64,000 bases of DNA from assembly GCA_903870145.1 (NCBI GenBank), contig CAIQBO010000020.1, positions 1-64,000 on the forward strand, in the 5' to 3' direction. The notes beneath the pieces were generated by a model that saw only the letters and a list, made by a program, of their open reading frames with translations, was not told the DNA's origin and ran no database searches. This stretch comes from an uncultured Burkholderiales bacterium (GTDB lineage: Bacteria; Pseudomonadota; Gammaproteobacteria; Burkholderiales; Burkholderiaceae_C). Below, piece by piece: positions 49,375 through 62,334 of the stretch; within the stretch, counting starts at the first letter, position 1; every line of letters begins with the position of its first letter. The position numbers and the translations under genes were made by a program.

Positions 49375-51104
49375 GTCGCAGCGTGCAACTCTCCTCCAGC
49401 CCTTTGCTGGCCAGCAAAACACCTGTTTGGCGTAGCAAATTGATTGTGGCTGCCATGGCCTTGGCTTTTGTGGGGTTGGCAGTTCGCGCCGTTTATGTGC
49501 AGGTGATCGACAACGCATTTTTCAAACGCCAAGGTGAAGTGCGATTCGCACGCAACTTGATTTTGCCCGCCAGTCGGGGGCGGATATTGGATCGCAATGG
49601 CTTGATTTTGGCTTCCAGCGTAGCCGCGCCGAGCATCTGGGCCAACCCAGAGGAGATCAATCGCGATCCCGAAGGCCTGCGTCAATTGGCCAAGTTGTTG
49701 GAGATGACGCCAGCCGAGTTGGCCAAAAAATTGGAAAACGAAGACAAAACATTTGTCTGGTTAAAACGCCAATTGGACGAGTCGGTGGGCAAAGAAATTT
49801 CGGCACTGAACATCAAAGGCATCTACACCATCAAAGAGTACAAGCGCCTTTACCCGGAAGGCGAGGCGGCGGCGCACATCGTGGGGTTCACCAACGTTGA
49901 AGACAAAGGCCAAGAGGGCATTGAGTTGATTTTTCAAAATCAATTGGCCGGTAAAGCAGGCACGCGCCGCGTCATCAAAGATCGCTTGGGCCGGGTGGTG
50001 GAAGACGTTGGTCAGATGACGCTGCCAGTGGACGGTGAAGATTTGCAGTTGAGCATTGACAGCAAAGTGCAATTTTTTGCTTACCAAAAATTGCGCGAAG
50101 CCGTGTGGGAAAACAAAGCCAAAGCCGGCAGTGTGGTGGTGCTCGATGCTCAGACAGGCGAGATTTTGGCTTTGGCCAACTACCCCAGTTATTCGCCCGA
50201 CAAGCGGGTCAACTTGAGTGGCGAGCAATTGCGCAACCGAGCTTTGACCGACAGTTTCGAGCCGGGCTCAACCATGAAGCCCTTCACCATTGCACTGGCT
50301 TTGGAAAAGGGTTTGGTCAAACCCGAAACAGTGATTCAAACATCACCGGGCTCGATCAATATCACCGGCTCGACCATCACCGACTCGCACCCGCATGGCG
50401 CCTTGTCGGTCAATGAGGTGATTCAAAAATCAAGCAACGTGGGCACGGTCAAAATCGCCATGCAAACACAGCCGCGCGAGATGTGGGAGATGTTCACTTC
50501 GGTAGGTTTTGGCCAAAAGCCGCAGCTGCCTTTTCCTGGTGTGGTCAGCGGCCGCTTGCGGGCAGCCAAAACGTGGCGGCCTATCGAGCAAGCCACCATG
50601 AGTTATGGCTATGGCATTTCTGTCAGCCTGTTTCAAATTGCACGCGCCTACACCATCTTTGCAAGCGATGGGCTGTCTTTGCCGGCCACGTTGATTAAAA
50701 ACGGTCAACCCGCAGTGGGCGTTCAAGTGATCACACCAGACAACGCCAAGGCCATGCGGCACATGCTGAACTTGGCGGCAGGCCCAGGCGGCACAGCGCA
50801 AAAAGCGCAAGCTGTCGGATATTCGGTGGGCGGCAAAACAGGCACAGCGCACAAGGTAGAAGGCAAAGGCTACGCAGGCAAAAAATACCGCGGTGTGTTC
50901 GTTGGCATGGCGCCGATTGAGAACCCCCGCATTGTGGTAGCCGTGATGATTGACGAGCCCACCAATGGGCGTTATTTCGGTGGTGATGTGGCCGCCCCGG
51001 TGTTCAGTCAGGCGGTGCAGCAAACGCTGCGCTTGATGGGTGTGCAACCGGACATGGCGGTCAAGCCGCAAATCATCGTCAACGCAGCAGAGGAGTCCTT
51101 CTGA
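49371..51104 (+). CDS. ftsI: Peptidoglycan transpeptidase FtsI (PBP3)
   Basis: EPGSTMKPFTIA (SxxK), KSSNVGTV (SxN), GGKTGTAHKV (KTG). Confidence 0.96.
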   Translation: MSRSVQLSSSPLLASKTPVWRSKLIVAAMALAFVGLAVRAVYVQVIDNAFFKRQGEVRFARNLILPASRGRILDRNGLILASSVAAPSIWANPEEINRDPEGLRQLAKLLEMTPAELAKKLENEDKTFVWLKRQLDESVGKEISALNIKGIYTIKEYKRLYPEGEAAAHIVGFTNVEDKGQEGIELIFQNQLAGKAGTRRVIKDRLGRVVEDVGQMTLPVDGEDLQLSIDSKVQFFAYQKLREAVWENKAKAGSVVVLDAQTGEILALANYPSYSPDKRVNLSGEQLRNRALTDSFEPGSTMKPFTIALALEKGLVKPETVIQTSPGSINITGSTITDSHPHGALSVNEVIQKSSNVGTVKIAMQTQPREMWEMFTSVGFGQKPQLPFPGVVSGRLRAAKTWRPIEQATMSYGYGISVSLFQIARAYTIFASDGLSLPATLIKNGQPAVGVQVITPDNAKAMRHMLNLAAGPGGTAQKAQAVGYSVGGKTGTAHKVEGKGYAGKKYRGVFVGMAPIENPRIVVAVMIDEPTNGRYFGGDVAAPVFSQAVQQTLRLMGVQPDMAVKPQIIVNAAEESF

Positions 51105-52672
51105 TGCAAGCGCTGCACAGCCCCGAACAAGCTGCAGACTGGTTGCGCCAGCGCGTGACGGGTGACCTGCGCACGGACAGTCGCCAAGTGCAAAAGGGTG
51201 ACGCATTCATTGCTTGGCCAGGCGCGGCAACCGACGGGCGCCAGTATTTGGCGGCTGCCACTGCGCAAGGTGCCACGGCTTGTTTGCTCGAGGCCAGTGG
51301 CTGGCAGGCTTGGCAAGACGCGCATGCCTTGGCGACTCAAGAGGGTGCGCCAAGCAGTGAGGTCACTTCAAATTGGGCAACTTATGCCGGCTTGAAAGCG
51401 GATACGGGTTGGATCGCCAACGCCTATTACGTGCAACCGAGTCAAGCGCTCAAGGTCTTGGCCGTGACGGGCACCAATGGAAAAACATCGACCACATGGT
51501 GGCTGGCGCAGGCCTTGAATGCATTGGCTGTCAAGCCAGGGGCAGCAGCAGCTGCGGTGTGCGCTGTGGTTGGGACTTTGGGTGTGGGCCAGCCGCCCCT
51601 TTTGGTGGCCACCGGCATGACCACGCCAGACCCGGTTGTGTTGCATGCACAATTTAGAAAATGGCTTGATCAGGGGTTTGAATACTGCGCCATAGAGGCC
51701 AGCTCGATTGGCGTGACCGAGCAGCGCTTGGCGGGCACGCACATTCATTTGGCGGTGTTCACCAATTTCACGCAAGACCATTTGGACTATCACGGATCGA
51801 TGCAAGCTTATTGGCAAGCCAAGGCAGCTTTGTTTGATTGGCCAGGCTTGACGGCAGTCGTTTTGAATGTGGATGATGTGCGAGGTTTGGAGTTGGCCGA
51901 GCGTGCAGAAAAACAAGGCCTGTCGGTATGGACTTGCTCAAGTCAAAATAAAACAGCACGCTTGCGCGCACAAAATATTCAACGGCACAGCATGGGCCTG
52001 GCCTTTGAGGTGGTGGAAGGGGCGCAGCAATTGGCTTTGCAAACCACGTTGATGGGCGAGTACAACGTGGACAATTTGTTGGGCGTGATGGCCGCGCTGC
52101 GCGCGTTGGATTTTGATTTGGCCAGCGCAGTGGCTGTGTGTGCTCATCTGAGCGCAGTGCCAGGGCGCATGGAAAAAATCACCGCAGGGTGCGATGTGGC
52201 AACTGAGAAGTCCTTGCCTTTGACCGTGGTCGATTACGCCCATACCCCCGATGCGGTGGCACAAAGTTTGGCCGCTTTGCGGCCTTTGGTGCAAGCACAC
52301 AACGCGCAGTTGTGGTGTGTGCTGGGCTGCGGCGGAGACCGTGACTCCTCCAAGCGCCCTTTGATGGCGCAAGCGGCGCAAGCCGGTGCCGATCGCTTGA
52401 TTTTCACCAGTGACAATCCACGCTCAGAGTCGCCCGCGCACATTTTGAACGACATGCTGTGTGGCCTGCAACACCCGCAAGCCGTGCATGCGGAGCTCGA
52501 CCGTGCGCAAGCCATTGGCTATGCAGTGCGCGAAGCTGCAGCGCAAGATGTGATCTTGATCGCGGGCAAAGGTCATGAAGCGACCCAAGAAATTGCCGGT
52601 ATGCAATACCCTTTCGACGATCGCGTTCAAGCCCGTATGGCTTTGCTCGCGCGAGCAGGAGTTGGCGCATGA
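51104..52672 (+). CDS. murE: UDP-MurNAc-L-Ala-D-Glu: meso-DAP ligase
   Basis: VTGTNGKTSTTWWLAQAL; FTNFTQDHLDYHGSM; TSDNPRSESP. Confidence 0.95.
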   Translation: MQALHSPEQAADWLRQRVTGDLRTDSRQVQKGDAFIAWPGAATDGRQYLAAATAQGATACLLEASGWQAWQDAHALATQEGAPSSEVTSNWATYAGLKADTGWIANAYYVQPSQALKVLAVTGTNGKTSTTWWLAQALNALAVKPGAAAAAVCAVVGTLGVGQPPLLVATGMTTPDPVVLHAQFRKWLDQGFEYCAIEASSIGVTEQRLAGTHIHLAVFTNFTQDHLDYHGSMQAYWQAKAALFDWPGLTAVVLNVDDVRGLELAERAEKQGLSVWTCSSQNKTARLRAQNIQRHSMGLAFEVVEGAQQLALQTTLMGEYNVDNLLGVMAALRALDFDLASAVAVCAHLSAVPGRMEKITAGCDVATEKSLPLTVVDYAHTPDAVAQSLAALRPLVQAHNAQLWCVLGCGGDRDSSKRPLMAQAAQAGADRLIFTSDNPRSESPAHILNDMLCGLQHPQAVHAELDRAQAIGYAVREAAAQDVILIAGKGHEATQEIAGMQYPFDDRVQARMALLARAGVGA

Positions 52673-54132
52673 ACATGACGCTGGCCCAACTTCAAGCATG
52701 GCTGCCTTTGGCACGACCCGAGGGCAAAGCCAACGCGCTGCCCAATACCGATGCTTGGAACGCCGTACGCATTCAAGCCGTGCGCACTGACAGCCGCAGT
52801 GTTGTCAATGGCGACCTGTTTGTTGCATTGAAAGGTGAAAATTTTGACGGCTCTGCGTTCTTGGCGCAAGCGCAAGCACAAGGCGCAGTTGCTGTGTTGT
52901 TGGAGGACGCGGGTGCCACCCGCAACGCTTTGAATTTGAAAGATGTTTCAGTGCCAGTCTTGTGCGTTCCCAATGTGCGTGAGGCTTTGGGCGAGTTGTC
53001 TGCCGCGTGGCGCAGTCAATTTGATTTGGCTTTGGTGGGGGTTGCCGGCAGCAATGGCAAAACCACAGTGACACAGATGATTGCGTCGATTTTGCGCGAA
53101 GACCCAGCCCGTCCGAGTTTGGCAACGCAAGGCAATTTCAACAATGAAATTGGTGTGCCCTTGACCTTGTTTAATTTGCGCGCACAGCACCAACGTGCGG
53201 TGGTTGAGCTGGGCATGAACCACCCTGGCGAGATTGCTGTATTGGCTCGCTATGCCGCGCCCACCGTGGCCTTGGTCAACAACGCGCAAAGAGAGCACCA
53301 AGAGTTCATGGCCACAGTGCAAGCAGTGGCCGAGGAAAATGGGCAAGTCATTCGCGCATTGCCGGCCAATGGGGTGGCGGTTTTTCCAGCGCAAGACGAG
53401 TTCACATCACTTTGGAAAAATTTGGCGGGTGCCCGATCTGTGATGTGTTTTGGCTTTGATCAAGGCCAGGTGCAAGCGCATGCATTGCAGTGGGCTGGTG
53501 GCGCTTGGCAGTTTGATTTGGTCACACCCACGCTGAGCTTGCCTTGCCGTTTGCAAATTGCCGGGCGTCACAATGTGCTCAATGCCTTGGCAGCAGCAAC
53601 TTGTGCATTGGCAGCAGGTGTGGACTTGCCCACAGTGGTACGCGGCCTTGAGACATTTGAAGCCGTCAAAGGGCGTTCCAAAACATGGCACTGGGTATTG
53701 GGCGAACACCGCATGACGGTGGTCGATGACACCTACAACGCCAACCCAGATTCAGTACGCGCAGCCATTGATGTGCTTGCAGAGTTGCCCGCAAGCCGTT
53801 TGCTGGTCTTGGGTGACATGGGTGAGGTTGGAAATCAAGGCCAGTCCTACCACGCAGAAGTGGGCGCCTATGCTCAATCTCGCGGCATTCAAGCCTTGTT
53901 CACTTTGGGCGATTTGAGCCAGGCCAGCAGCCGAGTGTTCAAGCATGCACGGCATTTTCAAGACATGGCCAGTTTGCAAGCTGCAGTCACGCACAGCGCA
54001 GTGCAATTTCAAAGTATCTTGGTCAAGGGCTCACGCTTTATGAAGATGGAGCAAGTGGTCCAAGCCCTTGAGCAGCAGGCCCAGCCTTGGGCCCCAGCCA
54101 GTCGAGAAAGCGAGGCCGTGCATGCTGCTTAA
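52669..54132 (+). CDS. murF: UDP-MurNAc-tripeptide: D-Ala-D-Ala ligase
   Basis: [50 protein letters not shown]. Confidence 0.95.
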   Translation: MNMTLAQLQAWLPLARPEGKANALPNTDAWNAVRIQAVRTDSRSVVNGDLFVALKGENFDGSAFLAQAQAQGAVAVLLEDAGATRNALNLKDVSVPVLCVPNVREALGELSAAWRSQFDLALVGVAGSNGKTTVTQMIASILREDPARPSLATQGNFNNEIGVPLTLFNLRAQHQRAVVELGMNHPGEIAVLARYAAPTVALVNNAQREHQEFMATVQAVAEENGQVIRALPANGVAVFPAQDEFTSLWKNLAGARSVMCFGFDQGQVQAHALQWAGGAWQFDLVTPTLSLPCRLQIAGRHNVLNALAAATCALAAGVDLPTVVRGLETFEAVKGRSKTWHWVLGEHRMTVVDDTYNANPDSVRAAIDVLAELPASRLLVLGDMGEVGNQGQSYHAEVGAYAQSRGIQALFTLGDLSQASSRVFKHARHFQDMASLQAAVTHSAVQFQSILVKGSRFMKMEQVVQALEQQAQPWAPASRESEAVHAA

Positions 54133-55300
54133 CTTGGCACAGTGGCTGCAGACTTTGTCCCCTGATTGGGGCTTCTTGCGTGTCTTCCAATACATCACTT
54201 TTCGCGCAGTGATGGCCGCCTTGACTGCGCTGCTGATTGGTTTGTTTGCAGGCCCTGCCGTGATTCGGCATTTGAGCGCTTTGAAGATTGGCCAGCCTGT
54301 GCGCGGCTATGGCATGGAATCGCATCTGGCCAAAAGCGGCACGCCCACCATGGGGGGCGTTTTGATTTTGCTCTCCATCGCGATCGCCACACTGCTTTGG
54401 TTTGATTGGTCCAACCGTTTTGTCTGGATTGTCTTGATTGTGACTTTGGGCTTTGGCGCTATCGGATGGGTTGATGACTGGCGCAAAGTTGTGAACAAAG
54501 ACCCGGAAGGCATGCGATCACGCGAAAAATATTTTTGGCAATCGGTGGTTGGCTTGCTGGCTGCGTTCTATTTGGTCTTTAGCATTTCAGAGAGTTCCAA
54601 CCTGCGCGTGCTGGACTTGTTTTACAAATGGATACTTTCAGGTTTTGATGTGAACTTGCCGCCTAAGGCTGGTTTGTTGTTGCCATTTTTCAAAGAGGTC
54701 AGTTATCCGCTGGGCGTTTTTGGTTTCATGCTGATGACTTATTTGGTGATTGTGGGCTCGAGCAATGCGGTGAATTTGACCGATGGCCTAGATGGTTTGG
54801 CCATCATGCCCGTGGTGATGGTGGGCTCGACCTTGGGCATCTTTGCGTATGTCACGGGCAGTTCGGTGTATGCCCGCTACTTGTTTTTGCCCTACATTCC
54901 AGGCGCCGGTGAATTGATGATTTTTTGCGCAGCCATGGCCGGTGCAGGCTTGGCATTTTTATGGTTCAACACGCACCCTGCGCAAGTCTTCATGGGTGAT
55001 GTGGGGGCCTTGGCTTTGGGCGCCGCTTTGGGCACCATTGCCGTGATCGTGCGACAAGAAATTGTGCTGGCCATCATGGGCGGTATTTTTGTGGTGGAAG
55101 CTTTGTCCGTCATGGCGCAGGTGGGTTATTTCAAATACACCAAGAAAAAATATGGCCAAGGTCGACGCATCTTGAAGATGGCACCTTTGCACCATCATTT
55201 TGAGAAAAGTGGTTGGACAGAAACCCAAGTGGTGGTGCGGTTTTGGATCATCACCATGCTTTTGTGCTTGGTGGGTTTGTCGACTTTGAAGTTGAGATGA
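54122..55300 (+). CDS. mraY: Phospho-N-acetylmuramoyl-pentapeptide-transferase
   Basis: [42 protein letters not shown]. Confidence 0.96.
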   Translation: MLLNLAQWLQTLSPDWGFLRVFQYITFRAVMAALTALLIGLFAGPAVIRHLSALKIGQPVRGYGMESHLAKSGTPTMGGVLILLSIAIATLLWFDWSNRFVWIVLIVTLGFGAIGWVDDWRKVVNKDPEGMRSREKYFWQSVVGLLAAFYLVFSISESSNLRVLDLFYKWILSGFDVNLPPKAGLLLPFFKEVSYPLGVFGFMLMTYLVIVGSSNAVNLTDGLDGLAIMPVVMVGSTLGIFAYVTGSSVYARYLFLPYIPGAGELMIFCAAMAGAGLAFLWFNTHPAQVFMGDVGALALGAALGTIAVIVRQEIVLAIMGGIFVVEALSVMAQVGYFKYTKKKYGQGRRILKMAPLHHHFEKSGWTETQVVVRFWIITMLLCLVGLSTLKLR

Positions 55301-56817
55301 GCATGCAACATCTTCAAGGCCAACACATTTTGATTTTAGGATTGGGCACGTCCGGTTTGGCCATGGCCCGTTGGTGTGTGCGTTGTGGCGCCGAGGTCAC
55401 GGTGGCTGATACGCGGCAAGATCCGCCCAAATTGGCGCAGTTGCAGGCCGAACTGCCCAGCGTGAGCTTGATTCGTGGGGATTTTTCTGCTGCTTTGGTT
55501 CAAGGCACATCGGTCCGTGCGGTTTTCAGCAGTCCTGGCTTGGCGCCTTCTGAGGTGGCAGCAGTGGTCAGCGCAGCGCAGGCCTTGGGGTTGTGGGTGG
55601 GGGGTGAACTCAGCTTGTTCACTCAAGGGCTGGACATGCTCAAGCAAGAGCGTGGCTATGCACCGAAAATTTTGGCCATCACGGGAACCAATGGCAAAAC
55701 AACGGTAACAGCCTTGATTGGGCAACTCGTGGCGCGAGCAGGCCAAACAGTTCAAGTGGCAGGCAATATTGGGCCCACTTTGCTTGACACCTTGAGTCAA
55801 GCGCTAGACGCTGAGTTGCCTCAAGTGTGGGTGCTCGAGTTGTCGAGTTTTCAGCTGGAAAATGCCGGTCCGTTCGAGCCCCATGCGGCCACCGTGCTCA
55901 ATGTCACGCAAGACCATTTGGATTGGCACGGGAGCATGCAAGCTTATGCCGCAGCCAAACAACATGTTTTTGGGGCTTCGAGCTTGATGGTCTTGAACCG
56001 TGACGATGCGCGGGTGATGGCCATGTTGCCCGAACCGGTGCGCGCCAAATTGCAAAAACCCATCGAACGTGAGCATGTGACTTATGGCGCAGAAATGCCT
56101 GTGCGGCCTGGTGATTATGGTTTGGAAACTGTCAATGGCATGACGTGGTTGGTCAAAGCCATGCAGGCCGATGAAACACGCCGTTTGCGAAAAGGCGAAG
56201 AGCACGAGTTGCACATTCAAAAATTGATACCTGCCGATGCGCTGCGCATTCGGGGTCGCCACAACGCGGTCAATGCCTTAGCAGCCTTGGCCTTGGCCAG
56301 CAGCGCGGGGTGCAGCTTGGCACCCATGCTGTACGGCCTGCGCGAATACCGCGGCGAACCACACCGGGTCGAACCCATCGCCATCATCGAGGAGGTCGAA
56401 TATTTTGACGACAGCAAAGGCACCAACGTCGGCGCCACCGTGGCGGCTTTGCAAGGCTTGGGCGCAGAGCGCCGCGTGATTGTGATTTTGGGTGGCGATG
56501 GCAAGGGGCAAGACTTCTCCCCCCTGGCCGATCCTGTGGCGCGCTATGGCAGAGCCGTCGTTTTGATTGGGCGGGACGGCCCTTTGATTGGGCAAGCCTT
56601 GCATGATTGTGGCGTGCCTTTGCTAGAGGCCGCAAGCTTGCCGCTCGCGGTGCAAGCAGCGCGGCAAGCGGCACAAAAGGGCGATGCGGTTTTGTTGTCG
56701 CCAGCTTGCGCCAGTTTCGACATGTTCCGCGACTACCCGCACCGCGCGCAAGTGTTTTGCCAAACTGTCTCTGAAATCGCAACGGCTGCAGGACAAACGG
56801 TGGAGGCGCTGGCATGA
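55297..56817 (+). CDS. murD: UDP-N-acetylmuramoylalanine--D-glutamate ligase
   Basis: [48 protein letters not shown]. Confidence 0.95.
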   Translation: MSMQHLQGQHILILGLGTSGLAMARWCVRCGAEVTVADTRQDPPKLAQLQAELPSVSLIRGDFSAALVQGTSVRAVFSSPGLAPSEVAAVVSAAQALGLWVGGELSLFTQGLDMLKQERGYAPKILAITGTNGKTTVTALIGQLVARAGQTVQVAGNIGPTLLDTLSQALDAELPQVWVLELSSFQLENAGPFEPHAATVLNVTQDHLDWHGSMQAYAAAKQHVFGASSLMVLNRDDARVMAMLPEPVRAKLQKPIEREHVTYGAEMPVRPGDYGLETVNGMTWLVKAMQADETRRLRKGEEHELHIQKLIPADALRIRGRHNAVNALAALALASSAGCSLAPMLYGLREYRGEPHRVEPIAIIEEVEYFDDSKGTNVGATVAALQGLGAERRVIVILGGDGKGQDFSPLADPVARYGRAVVLIGRDGPLIGQALHDCGVPLLEAASLPLAVQAARQAAQKGDAVLLSPACASFDMFRDYPHRAQVFCQTVSEIATAAGQTVEALA

Positions 56818-58058
56818 ACTTCGTTAGCGCCATCATGGGTCGCTTCCAAACTGCCAACACGGCATTGCCGGTGAATTTGGGCAGCTACGATTACGCTAAA
56901 AATGCGCAAGCCAATGCCAGAATCCAAAGCATCGACCAAGCCATGGTGTGGGTGGTCGTAGCGCTTTTGATGTGGGGCATGGTGATGGTCTATTCGGCCA
57001 GCATCGCCATGCCGGACAACCCCAAATTCGTGCGTTATGCACAAACACATTTCGTGATGCGCCATGTGATCTCGATCGTGATTGGCTTTGGCGTGGCCTT
57101 GCTGGCATTTCAAGTGCCGATGGAGAGCTGGGAAAAAATTGCGCGGCCCTTGTTCATCGTCTCCTTGCTGCTGCTTGCGGCTGTATTGATTCCCTTTGTA
57201 GGCAAAGGGGTCAACGGTGCACGGCGCTGGATTTCATTGGGCGTGATGAATTTTCAGCCTTCTGAATTGGCCAAACTGGCGGTGATCATCTATGCCTCGG
57301 ATTACATGGTGCGCAAGATGGAAGTCAAAGAGCGCTTTTTCCGTGCGGTCTTGCCGATGGGCGCTGCGGTGGCTTTGGCCGGCATATTTTTGCTGGCCGA
57401 ACCCGATATGGGGGCCTTTTTGGTGATCGCCATCATTGCCATGGGAATTTTGTTTTTAGGGGGTGTCAATGCCCGCATGTTCTTTTTGATCTTGGCCATT
57501 TTGGTGTTCGCATTTGCCATGATTATTGCCACTTCAGAATGGCGACGTGAGCGAATTTTTGCCTACCTCGATCCTTGGGATCAAAAACACGCACTGGGCA
57601 AAGGCTACCAACTCTCGCACTCCTTGATTGCCATCGGACGAGGTGAAATTTTCGGCGTTGGTTTGGGTGGAAGCGTTGAAAAATTGCATTGGTTGCCAGA
57701 AGCACACACCGACTTTTTATTGGCTGTGATTGGTGAGGAATTTGGCCTGGTGGGGGTGGTGACGGTGATTGGTTTGTTCTTGTGGCTCAGTCGCAGAATC
57801 ATGGTCATCGGCCGTCAGGCGCTGGCGTTGGACAGAATTTTTGCAGGCTTGGTGGCCCAAGGCGTTGGCATTTGGATTGGGTTTCAGTCCTTCATCAACA
57901 TGGGCGTGAACTTGGGCGCATTGCCCACCAAGGGCTTGACGCTGCCTTTGATGAGTTACGGGGGGTCGGCCATTTTGATGAACATGGTGGCGATCGCCAT
58001 CGTGATGCGCATCGACGCCGAAAACAAACAAATGATGCGACCAGGAGGGCGATCATGA
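56814..58058 (+). CDS. ftsW: Peptidoglycan glycosyltransferase FtsW
   Basis: SEDS profile; [60 protein letters not shown]. Confidence 0.95.
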   Translation: MNFVSAIMGRFQTANTALPVNLGSYDYAKNAQANARIQSIDQAMVWVVVALLMWGMVMVYSASIAMPDNPKFVRYAQTHFVMRHVISIVIGFGVALLAFQVPMESWEKIARPLFIVSLLLLAAVLIPFVGKGVNGARRWISLGVMNFQPSELAKLAVIIYASDYMVRKMEVKERFFRAVLPMGAAVALAGIFLLAEPDMGAFLVIAIIAMGILFLGGVNARMFFLILAILVFAFAMIIATSEWRRERIFAYLDPWDQKHALGKGYQLSHSLIAIGRGEIFGVGLGGSVEKLHWLPEAHTDFLLAVIGEEFGLVGVVTVIGLFLWLSRRIMVIGRQALALDRIFAGLVAQGVGIWIGFQSFINMGVNLGALPTKGLTLPLMSYGGSAILMNMVAIAIVMRIDAENKQMMRPGGRS

Positions 58059-59116
58059 GTCGCTGCGCATTGATCATGGCCGGCGGCACAGGGGGGCATA
58101 TCTTCCCGGGTCTGGCCGTGGCCGAGTCTTTGCGAGATTCGGGCTGGCGTGTTCATTGGATGGGTGTGCCAGGCAACATGGAAAGCCAATGGGTGCCTGC
58201 GCGTGGTTTCGCATTTGAGGCTGTGCACTTTGGTGGTGTGCGCGGCAAAGGTTTGCAAAACCTGGTGCTCTTGCCGCTGCGTTTGCTCAAAGCCTTTTGG
58301 CAAAGTTTGCAGGTTTTGCGGCGCGTCAAGCCGGACGTGGTGCTGGGTTTGGGGGGGTACATCACTTTTCCCGGTGGAATGATGGCCGCCTTGCTGGGCA
58401 AACCACTGGTATTGCATGAACAAAATTCGGTGGCTGGTTTGGCCAACAAAGTTTTATCTGGCGTTGCCGACCGCGTCTTCAGTGCCTTCCCAGGTGCGAT
58501 GAAAAAAGCCGTTTGGGTGGGCAACCCTCTGCGCGCGGCTTTCATGCAGCAAGCGTCTCCTAGTCAGCGCTTTGCCGGCCGCACAGGGCCTTTGAAATTA
58601 TTGGTGGTGGGCGGCAGTTTGGGTGCGCAGGCCTTGAACGACATCGTGCCCCAAGCGCTGGCTTTGATCCCATTGGCGCAGCGCCCCGATGTGCTGCATC
58701 AAAGTGGTGCAAAACAAATCGATGCTCTCAAAGCCAATTACGCCGCAGCCGGTGTGCCAGCTCAATTGACAGCATTCATTGAAGACACCGCACAAGCTTT
58801 TGCCGATGCCGATGTGGTGATTTGCCGTGCAGGCGCCAGCACCGTGACAGAAATTTCAGCCATTGGCGCAGCCGCCATGTATGTACCTTTCCCATTTGCA
58901 GTGGACGACCATCAAACCAGCAATGCCAACTTTTTGGTCTCGCAAGGCGCTGGCTGGTTGTTGCCGCAAGCTGACTTGACGCCACAAAACTTGGCCGAGC
59001 GTTTGATGCATTTAAGTCGAGAACAGTTGCTAGCGTGTGCTGAGAAAGCCTTTGCACTGAAGAAACTCAATGCCACGCGCGAAGTGGTGGCGGCTTGCGA
59101 GGAGTTGGCGCTATGA
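58055..59116 (+). CDS. murG: UDP-GlcNAc: lipid I GlcNAc transferase
   Basis: [54 protein letters not shown]. Confidence 0.95.
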   Translation: MSRCALIMAGGTGGHIFPGLAVAESLRDSGWRVHWMGVPGNMESQWVPARGFAFEAVHFGGVRGKGLQNLVLLPLRLLKAFWQSLQVLRRVKPDVVLGLGGYITFPGGMMAALLGKPLVLHEQNSVAGLANKVLSGVADRVFSAFPGAMKKAVWVGNPLRAAFMQQASPSQRFAGRTGPLKLLVVGGSLGAQALNDIVPQALALIPLAQRPDVLHQSGAKQIDALKANYAAAGVPAQLTAFIEDTAQAFADADVVICRAGASTVTEISAIGAAAMYVPFPFAVDDHQTSNANFLVSQGAGWLLPQADLTPQNLAERLMHLSREQLLACAEKAFALKKLNATREVVAACEELAL

Positions 59117-60525
59117 AAAACGCCATTCGACACATTCATTTCATCGGCATTGGCGGCTCGGGAATGAGCGGCATTGCCGAAGTATTGCTCAATTTGGGTT
59201 ACATCATTTCCGGCTCAGATTTGGCAGACAGCAGCACCCTGCGCCGCTTGGCCGGTCTGGGCATCAAGACGTTTGTGGGGCACAGCGCAGAGAACTTGGA
59301 AGGCGCTGACGCTGTGGTCACCTCCACCGCGGTCAAAGCTGACAACGCTGAAGTCACCATGGCCCGCGCGCAGCATATTCCAGTTGTTCCGCGCGCTGTC
59401 ATGCTGGCCGAATTGATGCGCATGAAGCAAGGCATTGCGATTGCCGGCACCCACGGCAAAACCACCACCACCAGTTTGGTGGCCAGCGTCTTGGCGCAGG
59501 CAGGCTTAGACCCGACCTTCGTGATCGGCGGTCGTTTGAACAGTGCTGGGGCCAACGCGCAATTGGGCACAGGCGAGTACATCGTGGTGGAAGCGGACGA
59601 GTCCGATGCTTCGTTTTTGAATTTGCTACCCGTCATGGCGGTGGTCACCAACATTGATGCTGACCACATGGAAACTTATGGTCATGACTTTGAGCGGCTC
59701 AAAGCAGCCTTCGTCGACTTTTTGCACCGCATGCCTTTTTACGGCACCGCCATTGTGTGCGCTGACGATGCAGGTGTGCGCAGCATTGTGGAGAAAATTG
59801 CCCGTCCGGTGACCACTTATGGTTTGCAAGCAGGCGCGCAATTGCGCGCCGTGAACGTGCGTGCAGAAAATGGGCAAATGCACTTCACGGTAGAGCGGCG
59901 CAATGGCGTGACTCTGCCAGACTTGCCCATCGTGTTGAACTTGCCAGGTGAGCACAATGTGCTCAATGCCTTGGCTGCAGTGGCGGTGGCTGTTGAGTTG
60001 GGCGTGGACGATGCACACATTCAACACGCCTTGGCCCATTTCAAAGGGGTGGGCCGACGTTTTCAAAGCTATGGTCAAGTCAAAATCAAAGCCCCTGCGC
60101 AAGGCAACTTCACTTTGATTGACGACTACGGACACCATCCGGTCGAAATGGCGGCCACTTTGGCTGCGGCGCGCGGTGCATTCCCCGGGCGGCGCGTGGT
60201 CTTGGCTTTTCAGCCGCACCGCTACAGTCGCACGCGCGATTGTTTTGAAGATTTCGTGCGCGTCATTGGGCAGGGCGCCGATGTGGTTTTGTTGTCCGAA
60301 GTCTATGCCGCAGGCGAGGCGCCCGTTGTGGCCGCTGATGGCCGATCCTTGGCGCGCGCTTTGCGTGTGGATGGAAAAATAGAGCCCGTGTTTGTAGATC
60401 AAATCGAGCACATGGCACAAGCCATTTTGGACAACGCGCGTCAAGGTGACGTGGTGATTTGCATGGGCGCTGGCTCGATCGGTGCGGTGCCCTCGCAAGT
60501 GCAAAAAATCGGAGGTGCGGCATGA
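59113..60525 (+). CDS. murC: UDP-N-acetylmuramate--L-alanine ligase
   Basis: [49 protein letters not shown]. Confidence 0.96.
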   Translation: MKNAIRHIHFIGIGGSGMSGIAEVLLNLGYIISGSDLADSSTLRRLAGLGIKTFVGHSAENLEGADAVVTSTAVKADNAEVTMARAQHIPVVPRAVMLAELMRMKQGIAIAGTHGKTTTTSLVASVLAQAGLDPTFVIGGRLNSAGANAQLGTGEYIVVEADESDASFLNLLPVMAVVTNIDADHMETYGHDFERLKAAFVDFLHRMPFYGTAIVCADDAGVRSIVEKIARPVTTYGLQAGAQLRAVNVRAENGQMHFTVERRNGVTLPDLPIVLNLPGEHNVLNALAAVAVAVELGVDDAHIQHALAHFKGVGRRFQSYGQVKIKAPAQGNFTLIDDYGHHPVEMAATLAAARGAFPGRRVVLAFQPHRYSRTRDCFEDFVRVIGQGADVVLLSEVYAAGEAPVVAADGRSLARALRVDGKIEPVFVDQIEHMAQAILDNARQGDVVICMGAGSIGAVPSQVQKIGGAA

Positions 60526-61499
60526 ACAAAGCCATTCCTGATTTTGGCAAAGTAGCGGTTCTGATGGGGGGGCGATCGGCTGAGCGCGAGATCTCTTTCA
60601 TGTCTGGCAATGGGGTCTTGCAAGCCTTGCGCTCACAAGGCGTAGACGCCCATGCCTTTGATCCGCACGAGCATGATCTGTCCGAACTCAAGGCGCAAGG
60701 TTTTGCGCGCTGCTTCATCGCGCTGCATGGCCGTTTTGGCGAAGACGGCACCGTGCAAGGGGCGCTTGAATTGCTGGGCATTCCTTACACCGGCTCTGGG
60801 GTGATGGCCTCCAGCATCGCCATTGACAAGACCATGACCAAGCGAGTTTGGATGGCCGAAGGACTGCCAACACCGGCCTATGTGTTGCTGCAAAAAAATA
60901 ATTTGGATGCGCTGTCGCAAAAACAATTGATTGAATCTTTGGGCTTGCCTTTGATCGTCAAGCCAGCGCGCGAAGGCTCCTCGATTGGTGTCTTCAAAGT
61001 GACCCAAGCCAGTCAATTGCCGCAAGCTTTGGAACAGGCGGCTCTATCTGACAACGACGTATTGTGCGAGCAATTCATCAGCGGAGACGAAGTGACTTGC
61101 CCCGTTTTAGGGCAAGGCGAACAGGCGGTGGCCTTGCCGCTCATACGCATCATTGCACCTGCTGGAAATTACGATTACCAGCACAAATACTTCACCAATG
61201 AAACTCAGTATCTGGTGCCTGCAGGTTTGCCCGAGGGTGAGGAGCAGGCCATTCAAGCTCAAGTGCTCAAAGCCTATCGTGTCTTGGGTTGCAAAGGGTG
61301 GGGGCGAGTCGATGTGATGATCGATGGCCAAACGCGCAAGCCCTATTTGCTGGAAGTCAACACCTCGCCCGGCATGACGAGTCATTCGTTGGTGCCGATG
61401 TCTGCCCTGGCTGCAGGCATGGACTACGCTCATTTGTGCATGCACTTGCTGGCTGGCGCCAGTTTGGAACATGAACTCAGCCAAGGAGCGCGCGCATGA
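60522..61499 (+). CDS. ddl: D-alanine--D-alanine ligase
   Basis: [64 protein letters not shown]. Confidence 0.95.
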   Translation: MNKAIPDFGKVAVLMGGRSAEREISFMSGNGVLQALRSQGVDAHAFDPHEHDLSELKAQGFARCFIALHGRFGEDGTVQGALELLGIPYTGSGVMASSIAIDKTMTKRVWMAEGLPTPAYVLLQKNNLDALSQKQLIESLGLPLIVKPAREGSSIGVFKVTQASQLPQALEQAALSDNDVLCEQFISGDEVTCPVLGQGEQAVALPLIRIIAPAGNYDYQHKYFTNETQYLVPAGLPEGEEQAIQAQVLKAYRVLGCKGWGRVDVMIDGQTRKPYLLEVNTSPGMTSHSLVPMSALAAGMDYAHLCMHLLAGASLEHELSQGARA

Positions 61500-62296
61500 T
61501 CAAACCGGTCGCCATGCCCATGCCTTTGCCCATGGACATTCGCTTGATGCAGTGGACTGCTGGTTTGCTCAGCGCATTGGCACTGCTGATGTGCATGATG
61601 GCTGGCTTGGGGTGGTTCATGCGGCACCCCATTTTTGCGATTCAAGGCATCTCGGTGAAAGGCGATGTGGTGCACAGCAACGCGGTGACTTTGCGTGCCA
61701 ATGTGTTGCCGCATTTGAGTGGAAATTTTTTCACATTGGATCTGACGCAAGCGCGCCTGGCCTTTGAGCAAGTGCCATGGGTTCGCTCGGCTTTGGTGCG
61801 CCGCCAATTTCCCAACCGCTTGTCGGTCACTTTGAATGAATTCGAGCCAGTGGCCTTGTGGGGTGAGGAAAACGATGGCCGCTTGCTCAGCAAAGAAGGC
61901 GCTGTGTTTGAAGTCAACACCGACGAGCTCGATACCGAGCAACTGCCATTGCTCAAAGGCCCTGACGGACAAGGCCCTGCCGTGCTGCAGATGTACCGCG
62001 CATTGCGCCCGGTGTTTCGTGCGGTGGATTTGGACTTGGAGCGCTTGGAGCTCAATCAGCGCGGTGGCTGGAGGGCGGTCACGGATGCCGGTGCCAGCAT
62101 TGAATTGGGAAGCGGCCATCAAGAAGAAATCAGTGCAAGGCTTCAATTGTTTTTCAAAACCTTGACGCAAATTTCATCGCGCTATGGACGCACGTCCACC
62201 TCTTTGTTGGCCGCTGATTTGAGACATGAAAACGGCTATGCATTGAGGTTACGCGGCGTCAGTACGACGGGCACAGATGGGGTGAAAACCCCATGA
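61496..62296 (+). CDS. ftsQ: Cell division protein FtsQ
   Basis: POTRA-like [65 protein letters not shown]; position between ddl and ftsA. Confidence 0.93.
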   Translation: MIKPVAMPMPLPMDIRLMQWTAGLLSALALLMCMMAGLGWFMRHPIFAIQGISVKGDVVHSNAVTLRANVLPHLSGNFFTLDLTQARLAFEQVPWVRSALVRRQFPNRLSVTLNEFEPVALWGEENDGRLLSKEGAVFEVNTDELDTEQLPLLKGPDGQGPAVLQMYRALRPVFRAVDLDLERLELNQRGGWRAVTDAGASIELGSGHQEEISARLQLFFKTLTQISSRYGRTSTSLLAADLRHENGYALRLRGVSTTGTDGVKTP

Positions 62297-62334
62297 ATCG
62301 CAGACAGTAGATTTAGACAAGAACGGTTGAAACT

